The notes: generated by a model from the letters alone, not told the origin. Positions 1 through 5,678 are shown, counted from the first letter of the stretch. The stretch: DNA of 8,139 nt from JAZDPK01 sp043797615 (GCA_043797615.1 JAZDPK010000002.1:1-8139); one strand, 5' to 3'. A program made the numbers and translations.

Positions 1-1
1 A

Positions 2-277
2 ACGCAAGAAATATATGACAAGGCGGAAGAACTGGGTTTGGAATTGTGCCCGCCTGAAGCCGGACCGCAACTTCGATTGCATTATTCCGGCAACGATTGG
101 ATGTTAATCGCCATGAAACAAATTTCCGGCTTTTCCGGCTATCCTTACGTATTCAGTCTGCGTCACGACGGCGTTCGTCCCGCGCTGGACGGCTACGACG
201 CCGATCCAACTGAGAACTGGGGTTCGAACTACGAGTTCGTGTTCCGTTCGCGCAAGTTTAAAAACTTAAAAACTTGA
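2..277 (+). CDS. DGR target protein, C-terminal part carrying the variable region (partial at 5' end)
   Basis: The frame is open from base 2 and ends at a TGA at 275-277, so only the last 91 codons are visible and the true start lies outside the window. The visible protein begins TQEIYDKAEELGLELCPPE, continues through NDWMLIAMKQISGFSG, and ends FVFRSRKFKNLKT. The last ~50 residues are encoded by the variable repeat at 123-257. Relative to the template repeat, 15 residues differ, mostly Asn replaced by Tyr, Asp, Ser, Arg or Gly, plus Lys to Glu, Glu to Ala and Asp to Val. Invariant Gly, Phe, Pro, Trp and Leu residues between them look like a scaffold. Known DGR targets display such residues on a C-type lectin-like fold to bind ligands. 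The fold here is inferred from family behaviour, since no N-terminal or export signal can be seen. The ending strongly resembles targets of CPR DGRs. The ligand is unknown. Confidence 0.9.
   Translation, partial: TQEIYDKAEELGLELCPPEAGPQLRLHYSGNDWMLIAMKQISGFSGYPYVFSLRHDGVRPALDGYDADPTENWGSNYEFVFRSRKFKNLKT
123..257 (+). repeat. DGR variable repeat (VR)
   Basis: This 135-bp segment aligns without gaps to 615-749 (offset 492). It differs at 21 positions, all adenines in the template copy (for example template 632, 638, 648, 653, 654, 675, 676, 713 and 714). None of the 93 non-adenine positions differ. Replacements are to T, G and C. It lies in frame at the very 3' end of the target gene. Similarity stops after 257 (T258 versus C750). 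The left edge is set at 123 because base 122 is a non-adenine mismatch. Confidence 0.97.
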
Positions 278-614
278 TTCTTTGTCTTGGATTGTTTTCT
301 CTTTTACTCTTGTATTCTTTAACGCTTTTTGTCTTTAAAAAAATTAGGCGGAAAATGCAAATTATGTTATGATGTCTTTAGCCTGGTTGTATCGGGCGGC
401 TACGGCTTTCCGAGACCGGGCCGGCGAATGCGTACTCGGAGCGCGAGCGGCCGACAGTGTAAGCTTTTCGCGGAGCGGTGCGCGTTTAGTCACAAAACGA
501 AATTGACTTGGTGTGCGGTGCTGGCGGATTTAAGATCCCGAATTATATTCAGCCCGGCGTCTTCATTTTTTTTTGCGGATTACGCGAGCGGTGGCAAGGA
601 TGGCATCGCATACG
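278..614 (+). other. Non-coding region between the DGR target and the template repeat
   Basis: I see no convincing protein gene in these 337 bases. The first ~60 are T-rich, directly after the target stop. From about 390 the sequence becomes GC-rich, with a 6-bp stem (TCCGAG 409-414 with CTCGGA 435-440). The open plus-strand frame that crosses this region and the template repeat encodes a low-complexity Arg/Ser/Phe-rich peptide with no recognisable domain. The likely role is promoter and 5' leader of the template RNA. Studied DGRs need RNA flanks of the template for cDNA priming, but assigning that role here is inference. Confidence 0.5.
365..373 (+). promoter_or_regulatory. Possible extended -10 promoter for the template RNA
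   Basis: TGTTATGAT gives an extended -10 (TG, one base, TATGAT; 5 of 6 to consensus). No good -35 lies 17 bp upstream, which extended -10 promoters can tolerate. Transcription would begin near 380 and run into the template repeat. The alternative TTGACT at 503-508 has no matching -10 at a normal distance. Confidence 0.25.
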
Positions 615-749
615 ATTCCGGCTTTTCCGGCAATCCAAACGTATTCAATCTGAATCACAACGGCGATCGTCCCGAACTGAACGGCAACAACGCCAATCCA
701 ACTAAGAACTGGAATTCGAACAACAAGTTCGTGTTCCGTTCGCGAAAGT
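615..749 (+). repeat. DGR template repeat (TR)
   Basis: This is the adenine-rich, non-mutated partner of the variable repeat at 123-257, on the same strand and upstream of the reverse transcriptase. Read in the target's frame it holds 13 Asn codons (AAT or AAC), the usual design of a DGR template because mutating the first two adenines of AAY yields many amino acids without making stop codons. It contains 42 adenines, of which 21 are changed in the variable copy. The 3' end (726-744) is identical in both copies and is the natural candidate for the initiation of mutagenic homing. However, A745 is changed to C, so the exact boundary of that element cannot be fixed. Confidence 0.97.
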
Positions 750-760
750 CGATTTCTTTT

Positions 761-787
761 CCGCGCTATAAATCGCGGTTTTTCTTT
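761..787 (+). terminator. Possible intrinsic terminator after the template repeat
   Basis: CCGCG (761-765) and CGCGG (774-778) form a 5-bp GC stem with an 8-nt loop, followed directly by TTTTTCTTTT. A second stem, CGATTT 750-755 with AAATCG 770-775, competes with it. The stem is short, so strength is uncertain. If active, it would end a short template RNA 12-38 nt after the repeat and separate it from the RT message. It overlaps the last codons of the antisense avd gene. Confidence 0.45.
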
Positions 788-1158
788 TCCGGCGGCGCGA
801 GCAAGCTGTTTTTCCAGCCGTTCAGCATCCGCCCTGTTTCATCGAGCTTCAACGAAAGATCTTCAAATTGGCGATTTGAAATTATTTTCGCCTCCCAAGC
901 GATGGAAACGAGAAATTTCAGCGCATTCAGAATAAAAACGCACTTGCAGACTTTTTCCAATTTGCATTCTTTTCGGGAAAAATAAGCGTCATAAGCCAGC
1001 TCCAATAAGTCAATCATTTTATTTTCTATCCTGGCGCCGATCGCATAGCGCGCGCTTTTCGGAATATGCGGACAAACGTTCAACCAAAGCAGATATCCCT
1101 CTTTGATCTTTTGAATGATTGTCGCTTTGTTGCCTGCGGAAGAAATAAAATCGGTCAT
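766..1158 (-). CDS. avd: DGR accessory protein Avd (four-helix bundle)
   Basis: The 130-residue protein starts at the ATG whose complement is 1156-1158 (MTDFISSAGN) and ends with TAG at 766-768. The length fits Avd proteins (about 120-130 residues). The sequence shows the family pattern: IIQKIKEGYLLWL near residues 14-26, PKSARYAIGARIENKMIDLL at 33-52, then a third helix with LNALKFLVSIAWEAKIIS at 77-94, and LDETGRMLNGWKNSLL at 105-120. Avd of characterised DGRs forms a basic pentameric barrel that binds the reverse transcriptase and template RNA and is required for mutagenic cDNA synthesis. The minus-strand frame stays open to 1596, but residues encoded beyond 1158 run antisense to conserved RT motifs and lack the Avd pattern, so I chose the internal start. 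The start has only a weak GGTAG upstream. It lies antisense between TR and RT, an unusual position. The S23/IVS family shares this fold, but the sequence pattern and the location favour Avd. Confidence 0.88.
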   Translation of the reverse strand: MTDFISSAGNKATIIQKIKEGYLLWLNVCPHIPKSARYAIGARIENKMIDLLELAYDAYFSRKECKLEKVCKCVFILNALKFLVSIAWEAKIISNRQFEDLSLKLDETGRMLNGWKNSLLAPPEKKNRDL

Positions 1159-2139
1159 ATCTACCAGAATATCATATCCGTTGAAAATTTGCTCGTTTCC
1201 TGGCGCGAATTTCTGCGCGGCAAAAGGAATCGCAAGGACGTGGCGGCGTTTTTTGTCAACTTCTCGGACAATATTTTGTCTTTGCGCGAGGAATTGAAAA
1301 CAAAGGAGTACAGGCACGGCGGCTATCAAGCGTTTAAAATAAACGATCCGAAGCCGAGGGACATTCACAAAGCCGGCGTGCGCGACCGCCTTGTCCACCA
1401 TGCGATTTGCCGGATTCTTTATCCTTTTTTCGATCGAACGTTCATTTTCGATTCGTATTCCTGCCGTCTTGGAAAAGGAACTCACAAGGCGCTCAACAGA
1501 TTCGGTCGTTTCATCCGTTCCGTCGGCGAGAATAACACGCGGACATGCTGGATTTTGAAATGCGATATCAGAAAATTTTTCGCCAGCATTGATCACGCGA
1601 TATTGAAAAAAATCTTGAAAAAGCGGATAAACGACGATGATGTTTTATGGCTTTTGTCGCAAGTGGTAGACAGTTTTGAAACGAAAGGGAAAAGCGGCGT
1701 CGGACTGCCGCTCGGCAACCTGACCAGCCAGCTTTTGGTGAATATTTACATGAACGAATTCGATCAGTTCGCCAAGCGTAGTTTGAAAATAAAACATTAT
1801 GTCCGCTACGCCGATGATTTTGTCATTGTCTGCGAGGACAAACGCGTTATCGAAAATCTGCTGTTTGAAATATCCGGATTTTTGCGCGCCGAGCTGGCTT
1901 TATCCTTGAATCCGCAAAAAATATTCATCAAAACAGCCGCGTCAGGCGTCGATTTTCTCGGCTGGACGCACTGTCCGGATCATCGCGTTCTCCGAACTTC
2001 CACTAAAAAAAGGATGCTAAGAAATTTGAGCGGCGAATTTACCGAAGCGAAGCTGGCTTCGTATCTCGGCTTGCTGTCGCACGGCAACACTTATAAACTG
2101 CAACAAAAAATATTTCAGATCAAGCAAAAATCATTTTAG
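1066..2139 (+). CDS. DGR reverse transcriptase (retron/group II-like RT fold)
   Basis: The 357-residue protein has the RT palm order: FIFDSYSCRLGKGTHKAL (127-143), the catalytic aspartate D167 in LKCDIRKFFASID, the DGR-type motif GLPLGNLTSQ (213-222) where other bacterial RTs usually have QGxxxSP, and YADD at 248-251 carrying the other two catalytic aspartates. FLGW (297-300) and SYLGLLSHGNTYKL (332-345) close the thumb region. It should copy the template RNA into cDNA with errors at adenines. Family similarity begins only near residue 30 (IGHIYQNIISVENLL). The first 31 codons from ATG 1066 are antisense to the 5' end of avd and may not be translated. No other ATG, and only a TTG at 1111, lies in frame before the conserved region. 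The ATG at 1066 has a weak GGA 3-4 nt upstream. The protein appears complete at its C-terminus. Confidence 0.95.
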   Translation: MRTNVQPKQISLFDLLNDCRFVACGRNKIGHIYQNIISVENLLVSWREFLRGKRNRKDVAAFFVNFSDNILSLREELKTKEYRHGGYQAFKINDPKPRDIHKAGVRDRLVHHAICRILYPFFDRTFIFDSYSCRLGKGTHKALNRFGRFIRSVGENNTRTCWILKCDIRKFFASIDHAILKKILKKRINDDDVLWLLSQVVDSFETKGKSGVGLPLGNLTSQLLVNIYMNEFDQFAKRSLKIKHYVRYADDFVIVCEDKRVIENLLFEISGFLRAELALSLNPQKIFIKTAASGVDFLGWTHCPDHRVLRTSTKKRMLRNLSGEFTEAKLASYLGLLSHGNTYKLQQKIFQIKQKSF

Positions 2140-2141
2140 AG

Positions 2142-3269
2142 ATGAAAAAAACATTCTACATCGTTTCCGCGCTGTTGATAATCGTTGCCGTCGCTCTCGG
2201 CTATTATATTTTTTTGAATTACCGAGCGGTTGAACAGCTTCCGGTTGTTCCGGTTGCGAATACGAAAGGCTTGGTGTTGCTTGAAGATTGGCAAAAACAG
2301 CAAAACGTTGATACGGCGGAACCGGCCAAGCCGCAGGAGGCGGGAAAAACAATTTCGCTTTTCGCGGTCGGCGACATCATGCTCTCGCGCAACGTCGGAC
2401 AGAAGATGGTCGAGTACAAAGATTACCATTACCCGTTTTTGAAATTGAAAAACCTGATTTCCGCCGCCGACATTTCTTTCGGCAATCTGGAAAGCCCGAT
2501 TGTTGCGGGCGCGCCGGTGAAAGAAGGATCATTTCTTTTTCGCGCCGATCCGGCATCGGCCGAGTCTTTGGCGTTCGCCGGATTCGACATGCTCAGCCTG
2601 GCGAATAATCATATTTTGAATCAAGGCAAAGCCGGCTTGGATAAAACAATCAATTATTTGAGCGAGCAGAACGTCGGTTATTGCGGAGCGGAGAAGAAAG
2701 CGGGCGACCGGTTGAAAATCTTCACGGCCGATGATTTTAAAGTCGGATTTTTTTGCTACTCTTACGGCCCGACCGGCCTGCCTGCCGGTCAGGCAGGCTC
2801 GGCAGACGTTTTTGAAATGAATCAAAAGCAATTGCTGGCCGATTTAAAATCCGCTACCACCGCCGGCGGGCGGGGTCCCGCTCAAAGCGGGAAAGGCAAA
2901 GCCGATTTCATCGTTGTCAGTATGCACGATGGAGTTGAATACAGCCATGACAATTCGGTTCATCAGGCGGAATTCGCCCGCGCGGCGATCGACAGCGGCG
3001 CCGATTTAGTCATCGGCCACCACCCGCACGTCATTCAAAATATGGAGCAATACAAAGGCAAATATATTTTTTACAGCCTGGGCAATTTCGTTTTTGATCA
3101 AATGTGGTCGCTTGATACGCGCCAGGGCGTGGCCGTTAAATTTGTCATTACGAAATCAGGCGTCCAAAGCATTGAATATTATCCGATCATGATCGACGAC
3201 TACAGCCAGCCGAGATTGGCGAATGACAGCGAAAGGGGAGCGATTCTTAAGTATTTGAAGTTGAAATAA
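2142..3269 (+). CDS. CapA-family (poly-gamma-glutamate capsule type) metallophosphatase, membrane-anchored
   Basis: The 375-residue protein has an N-terminal signal anchor (MKKTFYIVSA then a hydrophobic run to ~residue 24) and a linker, followed by a PGA_cap/CapA metallophosphatase domain from ~70. Visible motifs are VGDIMLSR (76-83), NLESP (115-119), LANNHILNQG (153-162), SMHDGVEY (260-267), GHHPHVIQ (292-299) and YSLGNFVFD (311-319). Asp, Asn and His in these blocks form the metal site in relatives. Family members usually have HWG where this one has HDG. The domain would face outside the membrane and act on a cell-surface polymer; the substrate is not predictable. Two palindrome-encoded insertions (residues ~212-218 and ~239-251) sit in a probable surface loop. 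ATG 2142 follows the RT stop by 2 nt, suggesting translation from the RT message or a chance junction. No strong ribosome site is seen. Confidence 0.9.
   Translation: MKKTFYIVSALLIIVAVALGYYIFLNYRAVEQLPVVPVANTKGLVLLEDWQKQQNVDTAEPAKPQEAGKTISLFAVGDIMLSRNVGQKMVEYKDYHYPFLKLKNLISAADISFGNLESPIVAGAPVKEGSFLFRADPASAESLAFAGFDMLSLANNHILNQGKAGLDKTINYLSEQNVGYCGAEKKAGDRLKIFTADDFKVGFFCYSYGPTGLPAGQAGSADVFEMNQKQLLADLKSATTAGGRGPAQSGKGKADFIVVSMHDGVEYSHDNSVHQAEFARAAIDSGADLVIGHHPHVIQNMEQYKGKYIFYSLGNFVFDQMWSLDTRQGVAVKFVITKSGVQSIEYYPIMIDDYSQPRLANDSERGAILKYLKLK
2776..2798. repeat. Palindromic repeat inside the CapA gene
   Basis: A perfect 9-bp stem (GCCTGCCTG 2776-2784 with CAGGCAGGC 2790-2798) surrounds a 5-nt loop. 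It is read in frame as GLPAGQAG. Peptides of this type recur in CPR proteins and mark a dispersed palindromic element (established pattern from memory, not checked here). Confidence 0.75.
2876..2892. repeat. Second palindromic repeat inside the CapA gene
   Basis: TCCCGCT (2876-2882) and AGCGGGA (2886-2892) form a perfect 7-bp stem with a 3-nt loop. It is translated within the Gly-rich stretch AGGRGPAQSGKGK, which interrupts the otherwise conserved CapA domain just before the strand leading to the MHDG motif. Confidence 0.65.
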
Positions 3270-3287
3270 TTAAATCTTTTTTCCTTT

Positions 3288-3402
3288 CTACTTTTTGGCG
3301 GCAAAAAGTAGCAACCCGCCTTCGCTAAAGCTCCGGTGGGCAGGAAACCGCCGTGTAAACGGATTTGCGCACGGAGTTTACACCGCACAGTATGGTGCGG
3401 TG
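3288..3402. repeat. Cluster of four hairpins between the CapA and transporter genes
   Basis: Four inverted repeats follow one another: a perfect 10-bp stem with a 4-nt loop (3288-3297 with 3302-3311); a 6-bp stem with one G-U pair (3315-3320 with 3335-3340); an 8-bp stem GTGTAAAC (3353-3360) with GTTTACAC (3376-3383); and an 8-bp stem CACCGCAC (3381-3388) with GTGCGGTG (3395-3402). The last two share three bases (3381-3383) and so compete. The second unit (3315-3346) matches a copy inside rsmA (5259-5290) at 26 of 32 positions. No stem is followed by a T-run, so simple terminators are unlikely. Confidence 0.75.
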
Positions 3403-3493
3403 CCCCGGACCCCACTGAAGTGCAAATTTGTTCTAATTTCAAACCCCCGTCGCACTTTCAATTTTTTCACATTAAAATTAATTTTGTTGTATT

Positions 3494-4699
3494 ATGTATA
3501 GACACCAGGAACATTATCCCCACAATCAAAGCGTCAAAAGCGTATTCAACGAATTCCGCCAGATTAAATTGTCCGGCGCGTTGACCGCGCTTTATTCGAA
3601 TCGGATAATCCAGCAGATCGCGGCGGGTTTGATCGGAATATTTTTTCCAATTTTACTTTACACGAAATTCAACTATTCGTTGTATAAAGTTGTTTTGTAT
3701 TTTTTTATTTTGAATTTAATCTGGATCATCATCGTTCCGCTTGGCGCGAAAACGATGTCGAAGATCGGCATAAAAAAGTCGCTGATCATTTCCGTGTTCA
3801 TCGGCTGGGCCTGGTATTATTTCATCCGCAAATTCAGCGTCGACGGCGCGCTGGTCTTCTTGTCGATCGCGCTGCTGGCGGACAATCTGAACGCGTTTTT
3901 TTACTGGGTGCCGTATCACACCGATTTCGCCGAATTTTCCGACAAGCGGACGCGCGGCAAGCAGCTGGCGTTCCTCGGCGCGATCGCTTCCGTGGTCAGC
4001 ATTATTATTCCGTTCGTGTCCGGATCGCTGATTCAAAATTACGGCTACGGCATTTTGTTTCTGTTCGCCCTGCTCGTTTATTTGATTTCGATTGTTCCGT
4101 TATTTTTGCTGCCGGACCTGCGGGAAAAGTACAGTTTCGGTTATTTTCAAACTTACAAAGAAGTTTTTAAAAAGAAAAATCGGCGCATGCTTTTCAGCTA
4201 CGCCGCGGACGGCATGCAGGACACGGTCGGCGCGGTGGTCTGGCCCATATTCATTTGGCTTTTGTTGAACAAGGAATTCGTGGCGGTCGGAGCGTTGTCT
4301 TCAATCATCATTTTTGTCAGTTTGATCGTCCAGCTTCTGATGGGAGACCTGGCCGACCGGTTCGACAAGAAACGGGTATTAGCCTGGGGCACGGCGCTCG
4401 ACGCGGTCGCTTGGTGCGTGAAAATGTTCGTCGGCACCGGCTTCCAGATTTTCGTGGCCAGCACTTTCCACAGCTTCGCCAATATCATCATGCGCACGCC
4501 GTTCGACGCGCTGATGTACGAGCGGGCGGCGGATTCGGGCCATTATGTCGACGAATACACTGTCGTGCGCGAAATCGCGCTCAATGTCGGCCGGTTGCTG
4601 ATGCTCGGTCTCATCGCCCTGACTTTTTTCCTCAGCGGCTCGTTCGTGATTTCTTTTTTGATCGCGGGACTGGCGGCGTTGGTGATTGGATTTATTTAA
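3494..4699 (+). CDS. Major facilitator superfamily (MFS) transporter
   Basis: This 401-residue integral membrane protein has about 12 hydrophobic segments: six in residues ~38-210 (for example 45-56, 64-83, 95-111, 118-138, 158-180, 186-206), a cytoplasmic loop at ~208-232 rich in Lys and Arg, and six more from ~235 to the end. The second half carries an MFS motif-A-like loop, GDLADRFDKKRV (284-295), and the loop after helix 4 has AEFSDKRTRGK (146-156). The N-terminus is short, polar and His-rich (MYRHQEHYPH), as I recall for CPR relatives. The protein stops right at the end of the last helix. The substrate cannot be inferred. The start at 3494 lacks a ribosome site and overlaps a promoter-like TATTAT, so it could be off. 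No other gene is close enough to prove an operon; rsmA follows 54 nt later. Confidence 0.85.
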   Translation: MYRHQEHYPHNQSVKSVFNEFRQIKLSGALTALYSNRIIQQIAAGLIGIFFPILLYTKFNYSLYKVVLYFFILNLIWIIIVPLGAKTMSKIGIKKSLIISVFIGWAWYYFIRKFSVDGALVFLSIALLADNLNAFFYWVPYHTDFAEFSDKRTRGKQLAFLGAIASVVSIIIPFVSGSLIQNYGYGILFLFALLVYLISIVPLFLLPDLREKYSFGYFQTYKEVFKKKNRRMLFSYAADGMQDTVGAVVWPIFIWLLLNKEFVAVGALSSIIIFVSLIVQLLMGDLADRFDKKRVLAWGTALDAVAWCVKMFVGTGFQIFVASTFHSFANIIMRTPFDALMYERAADSGHYVDEYTVVREIALNVGRLLMLGLIALTFFLSGSFVISFLIAGLAALVIGFI

Positions 4700-4753
4700 A
4701 AATAATCGATGCGAATTATGCGTTATGCAAATGCCGCGAATTAAAAAATAAAT

Positions 4754-5629
4754 ATGAATAAATTTACCCCGAAAAAATATTTAGGTCAAAATTTTTTAAT
4801 TAACCAAAAAATTATCGACAATATAATCGCAGCGGCGGACATAAAAAAGACCGACAATATTCTGGAAGTGGGGCCGGGCAAGGGCGCTTTGACGTTTAAA
4901 CTCGCCGCAAAAGCGAAGAAAGTCGTCGCCGTTGAAAAAGACCGGAGACTGGCTGAAATTCTAAATTCTAAACTCGAAATTCTAAACTCTAAACAAATTA
5001 AAAATCAGTGCAGCGCAGTCGTGCCGACAGGCTGCACTGCGCTGTCAAAATTAAAAATAATAAACGAAGACATATTGAATATGACGGTAGATGCGCTCCG
5101 ATCCGAGTTTAACGATGAAAAATACAAAATCGTCGCCAATCTGCCGTATCAGATCACTTCTTTTTTCTTGCGCAAATTTTTAGAATCGGATTACGCGCCG
5201 TCCGAGATGGTGATCATGGTTCAGAAGGAAGTGGGCGAGCGGATCGTTGCCAAGCCGGCCCGCCTTCACCAAGGTTCCGGCGGGCAGGGAAAAATGAGCC
5301 TGCTCGCGGTTGCCGTACAATTTTACGCGGCGCCGGTGATATTATTCCACGTCAAGAGGGGCAATTTTTCCCCGGCGCCGAAAGTCGACAGCGTTGTTTT
5401 GCGCTTGAAAGACATCAATCAAAAAAAATACGGCGTCGAGCCGGATAAATTTTTCGCGTTGGTGAAAAAGGGATTTCGTTTTAAACGCAAATTATTGAAG
5501 AATAATCTCGAATTGCCGGCCGCATTTCTCAAAAACGCCGGATTCCGCGAAGACGTCCGGGCCGAGCAGCTTTTTCTCGAAGATTGGGTTAAAATTTACG
5601 CGATGGCGAATGCGCGATGCGTTGAATAG
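4754..5629 (+). CDS. rsmA: 16S rRNA dimethyladenosine transferase RsmA (KsgA)
   Basis: The protein (291 residues) uses S-adenosylmethionine to dimethylate two adjacent adenines in the 3' terminal hairpin of 16S rRNA during small-subunit maturation. Evidence: KKYLGQNFL (7-15), the SAM motif ILEVGPGKGALT (36-47), the acidic ribose-binding E61 in VAVEKD, the catalytic NLPY at 129-132, and NFSPAPKVDSVV (204-215), with the helical C-terminal domain after ~225. It is longer than expected for a compact genome because of three in-frame additions: a 21-bp tandem duplication (EILNSKL, EILNSKQ, 68-81), a palindrome-encoded NQCSAVVPTGCTALS segment (84-98), and an ARLHQGSGGQ segment (169-178) inside the usual AKPGKMSLL. 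These fall in loops and catalytic motifs are intact, so it is probably functional. There is no strong ribosome site before ATG 4754. Confidence 0.96.
   Translation: MNKFTPKKYLGQNFLINQKIIDNIIAAADIKKTDNILEVGPGKGALTFKLAAKAKKVVAVEKDRRLAEILNSKLEILNSKQIKNQCSAVVPTGCTALSKLKIINEDILNMTVDALRSEFNDEKYKIVANLPYQITSFFLRKFLESDYAPSEMVIMVQKEVGERIVAKPARLHQGSGGQGKMSLLAVAVQFYAAPVILFHVKRGNFSPAPKVDSVVLRLKDINQKKYGVEPDKFFALVKKGFRFKRKLLKNNLELPAAFLKNAGFREDVRAEQLFLEDWVKIYAMANARCVE
4955..4996 (+). repeat. 21-bp tandem duplication in rsmA
   Basis: Two 21-bp units beginning GAAATTCTAAA (4955 and 4976) encode EILNSKL and EILNSKQ. The multiple of three keeps the frame. It directly precedes the palindromic insertion at 5006-5044. 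Confidence 0.7.
5006..5044. repeat. Palindromic insertion in rsmA, copy 1
   Basis: Arms 5006-5018 and 5032-5044 pair over 13 positions with one G-U pair and one mismatch. An inner GTCG/CGAC stem (5018-5021 with 5025-5028) offers an alternative fold. It is read as CSAVVPTGCTALS in the protein, a peptide absent from ordinary RsmA. Confidence 0.75.
5259..5290. repeat. Palindromic insertion in rsmA, copy 2 (same family as 3315-3346)
   Basis: CCCGCC (5259-5264) pairs with GGCGGG (5279-5284). The 32-bp unit matches 3315-3346 at 26 positions, with all six differences transitions. It adds about ten residues to a conserved stretch of RsmA. Confidence 0.8.
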
Positions 5630-5678
5630 GTATTGATTGCATCAATACCAAAATTGTGTCATGCATAGGCCATCGCGT
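5598..5678. repeat. Nested inverted repeats spanning the end of rsmA
   Basis: An outer perfect 10-bp pair (ACGCGATGGC 5598-5607 with GCCATCGCGT 5669-5678) encloses an inner perfect 9-bp hairpin (GGTATTGAT 5629-5637 with ATCAATACC 5641-5649, 3-nt loop). There is no T-run after either. It may act as an mRNA 3' end structure or be another mobile palindrome. Confidence 0.6.

Noticed and set aside
254..275. AAGTTT/AAACTT inverted repeat just after VR as a DGR target hairpin
   Set aside because: It is a 6-bp all-but-one AT stem in an A-rich tract with a 2-nt loop; known target-side hairpins are more stable. Too weak to call.
503..534. TTGACT with TTTAAG as a template-RNA promoter
   Set aside because: The spacing is 20 bp and the -10 is poor.
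329..985. A 218-codon plus-strand open frame running through TR
   Set aside because: It crosses the non-coding leader, TR and the antisense of avd, and its peptide has no recognisable domain. TR in frame with VR is expected by descent and does not make it a gene.
1254..1259. Minus-strand TTGACA as the -35 of an avd promoter
   Set aside because: The bases 17 bp further on (minus strand, 1236-1231) read CTTGCG, which is not a -10.
1159..1596. Extension of the minus-strand avd frame to 1596
   Set aside because: It runs opposite conserved RT coding sequence and lacks the Avd pattern; the 130-residue form starting at 1158 has the expected family length.
3288..3311. 10-bp hairpin as an intrinsic terminator for the CapA-family gene
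   Set aside because: The T-run precedes the stem and none follows it, so it does not fit a terminator on either strand.
3466..3495. Promoter TTCACA, 18 bp, TATTAT ahead of the transporter
   Set aside because: The -10 overlaps the ATG at 3494, so transcription would start inside the gene. Either the promoter or that start is wrong, and neither can be settled here.
4255..4761. Plus-strand open frame of 168 codons overlapping the transporter
   Set aside because: It is an Arg/His-rich shadow in another frame of the transporter gene, which itself shows clear membrane helices.
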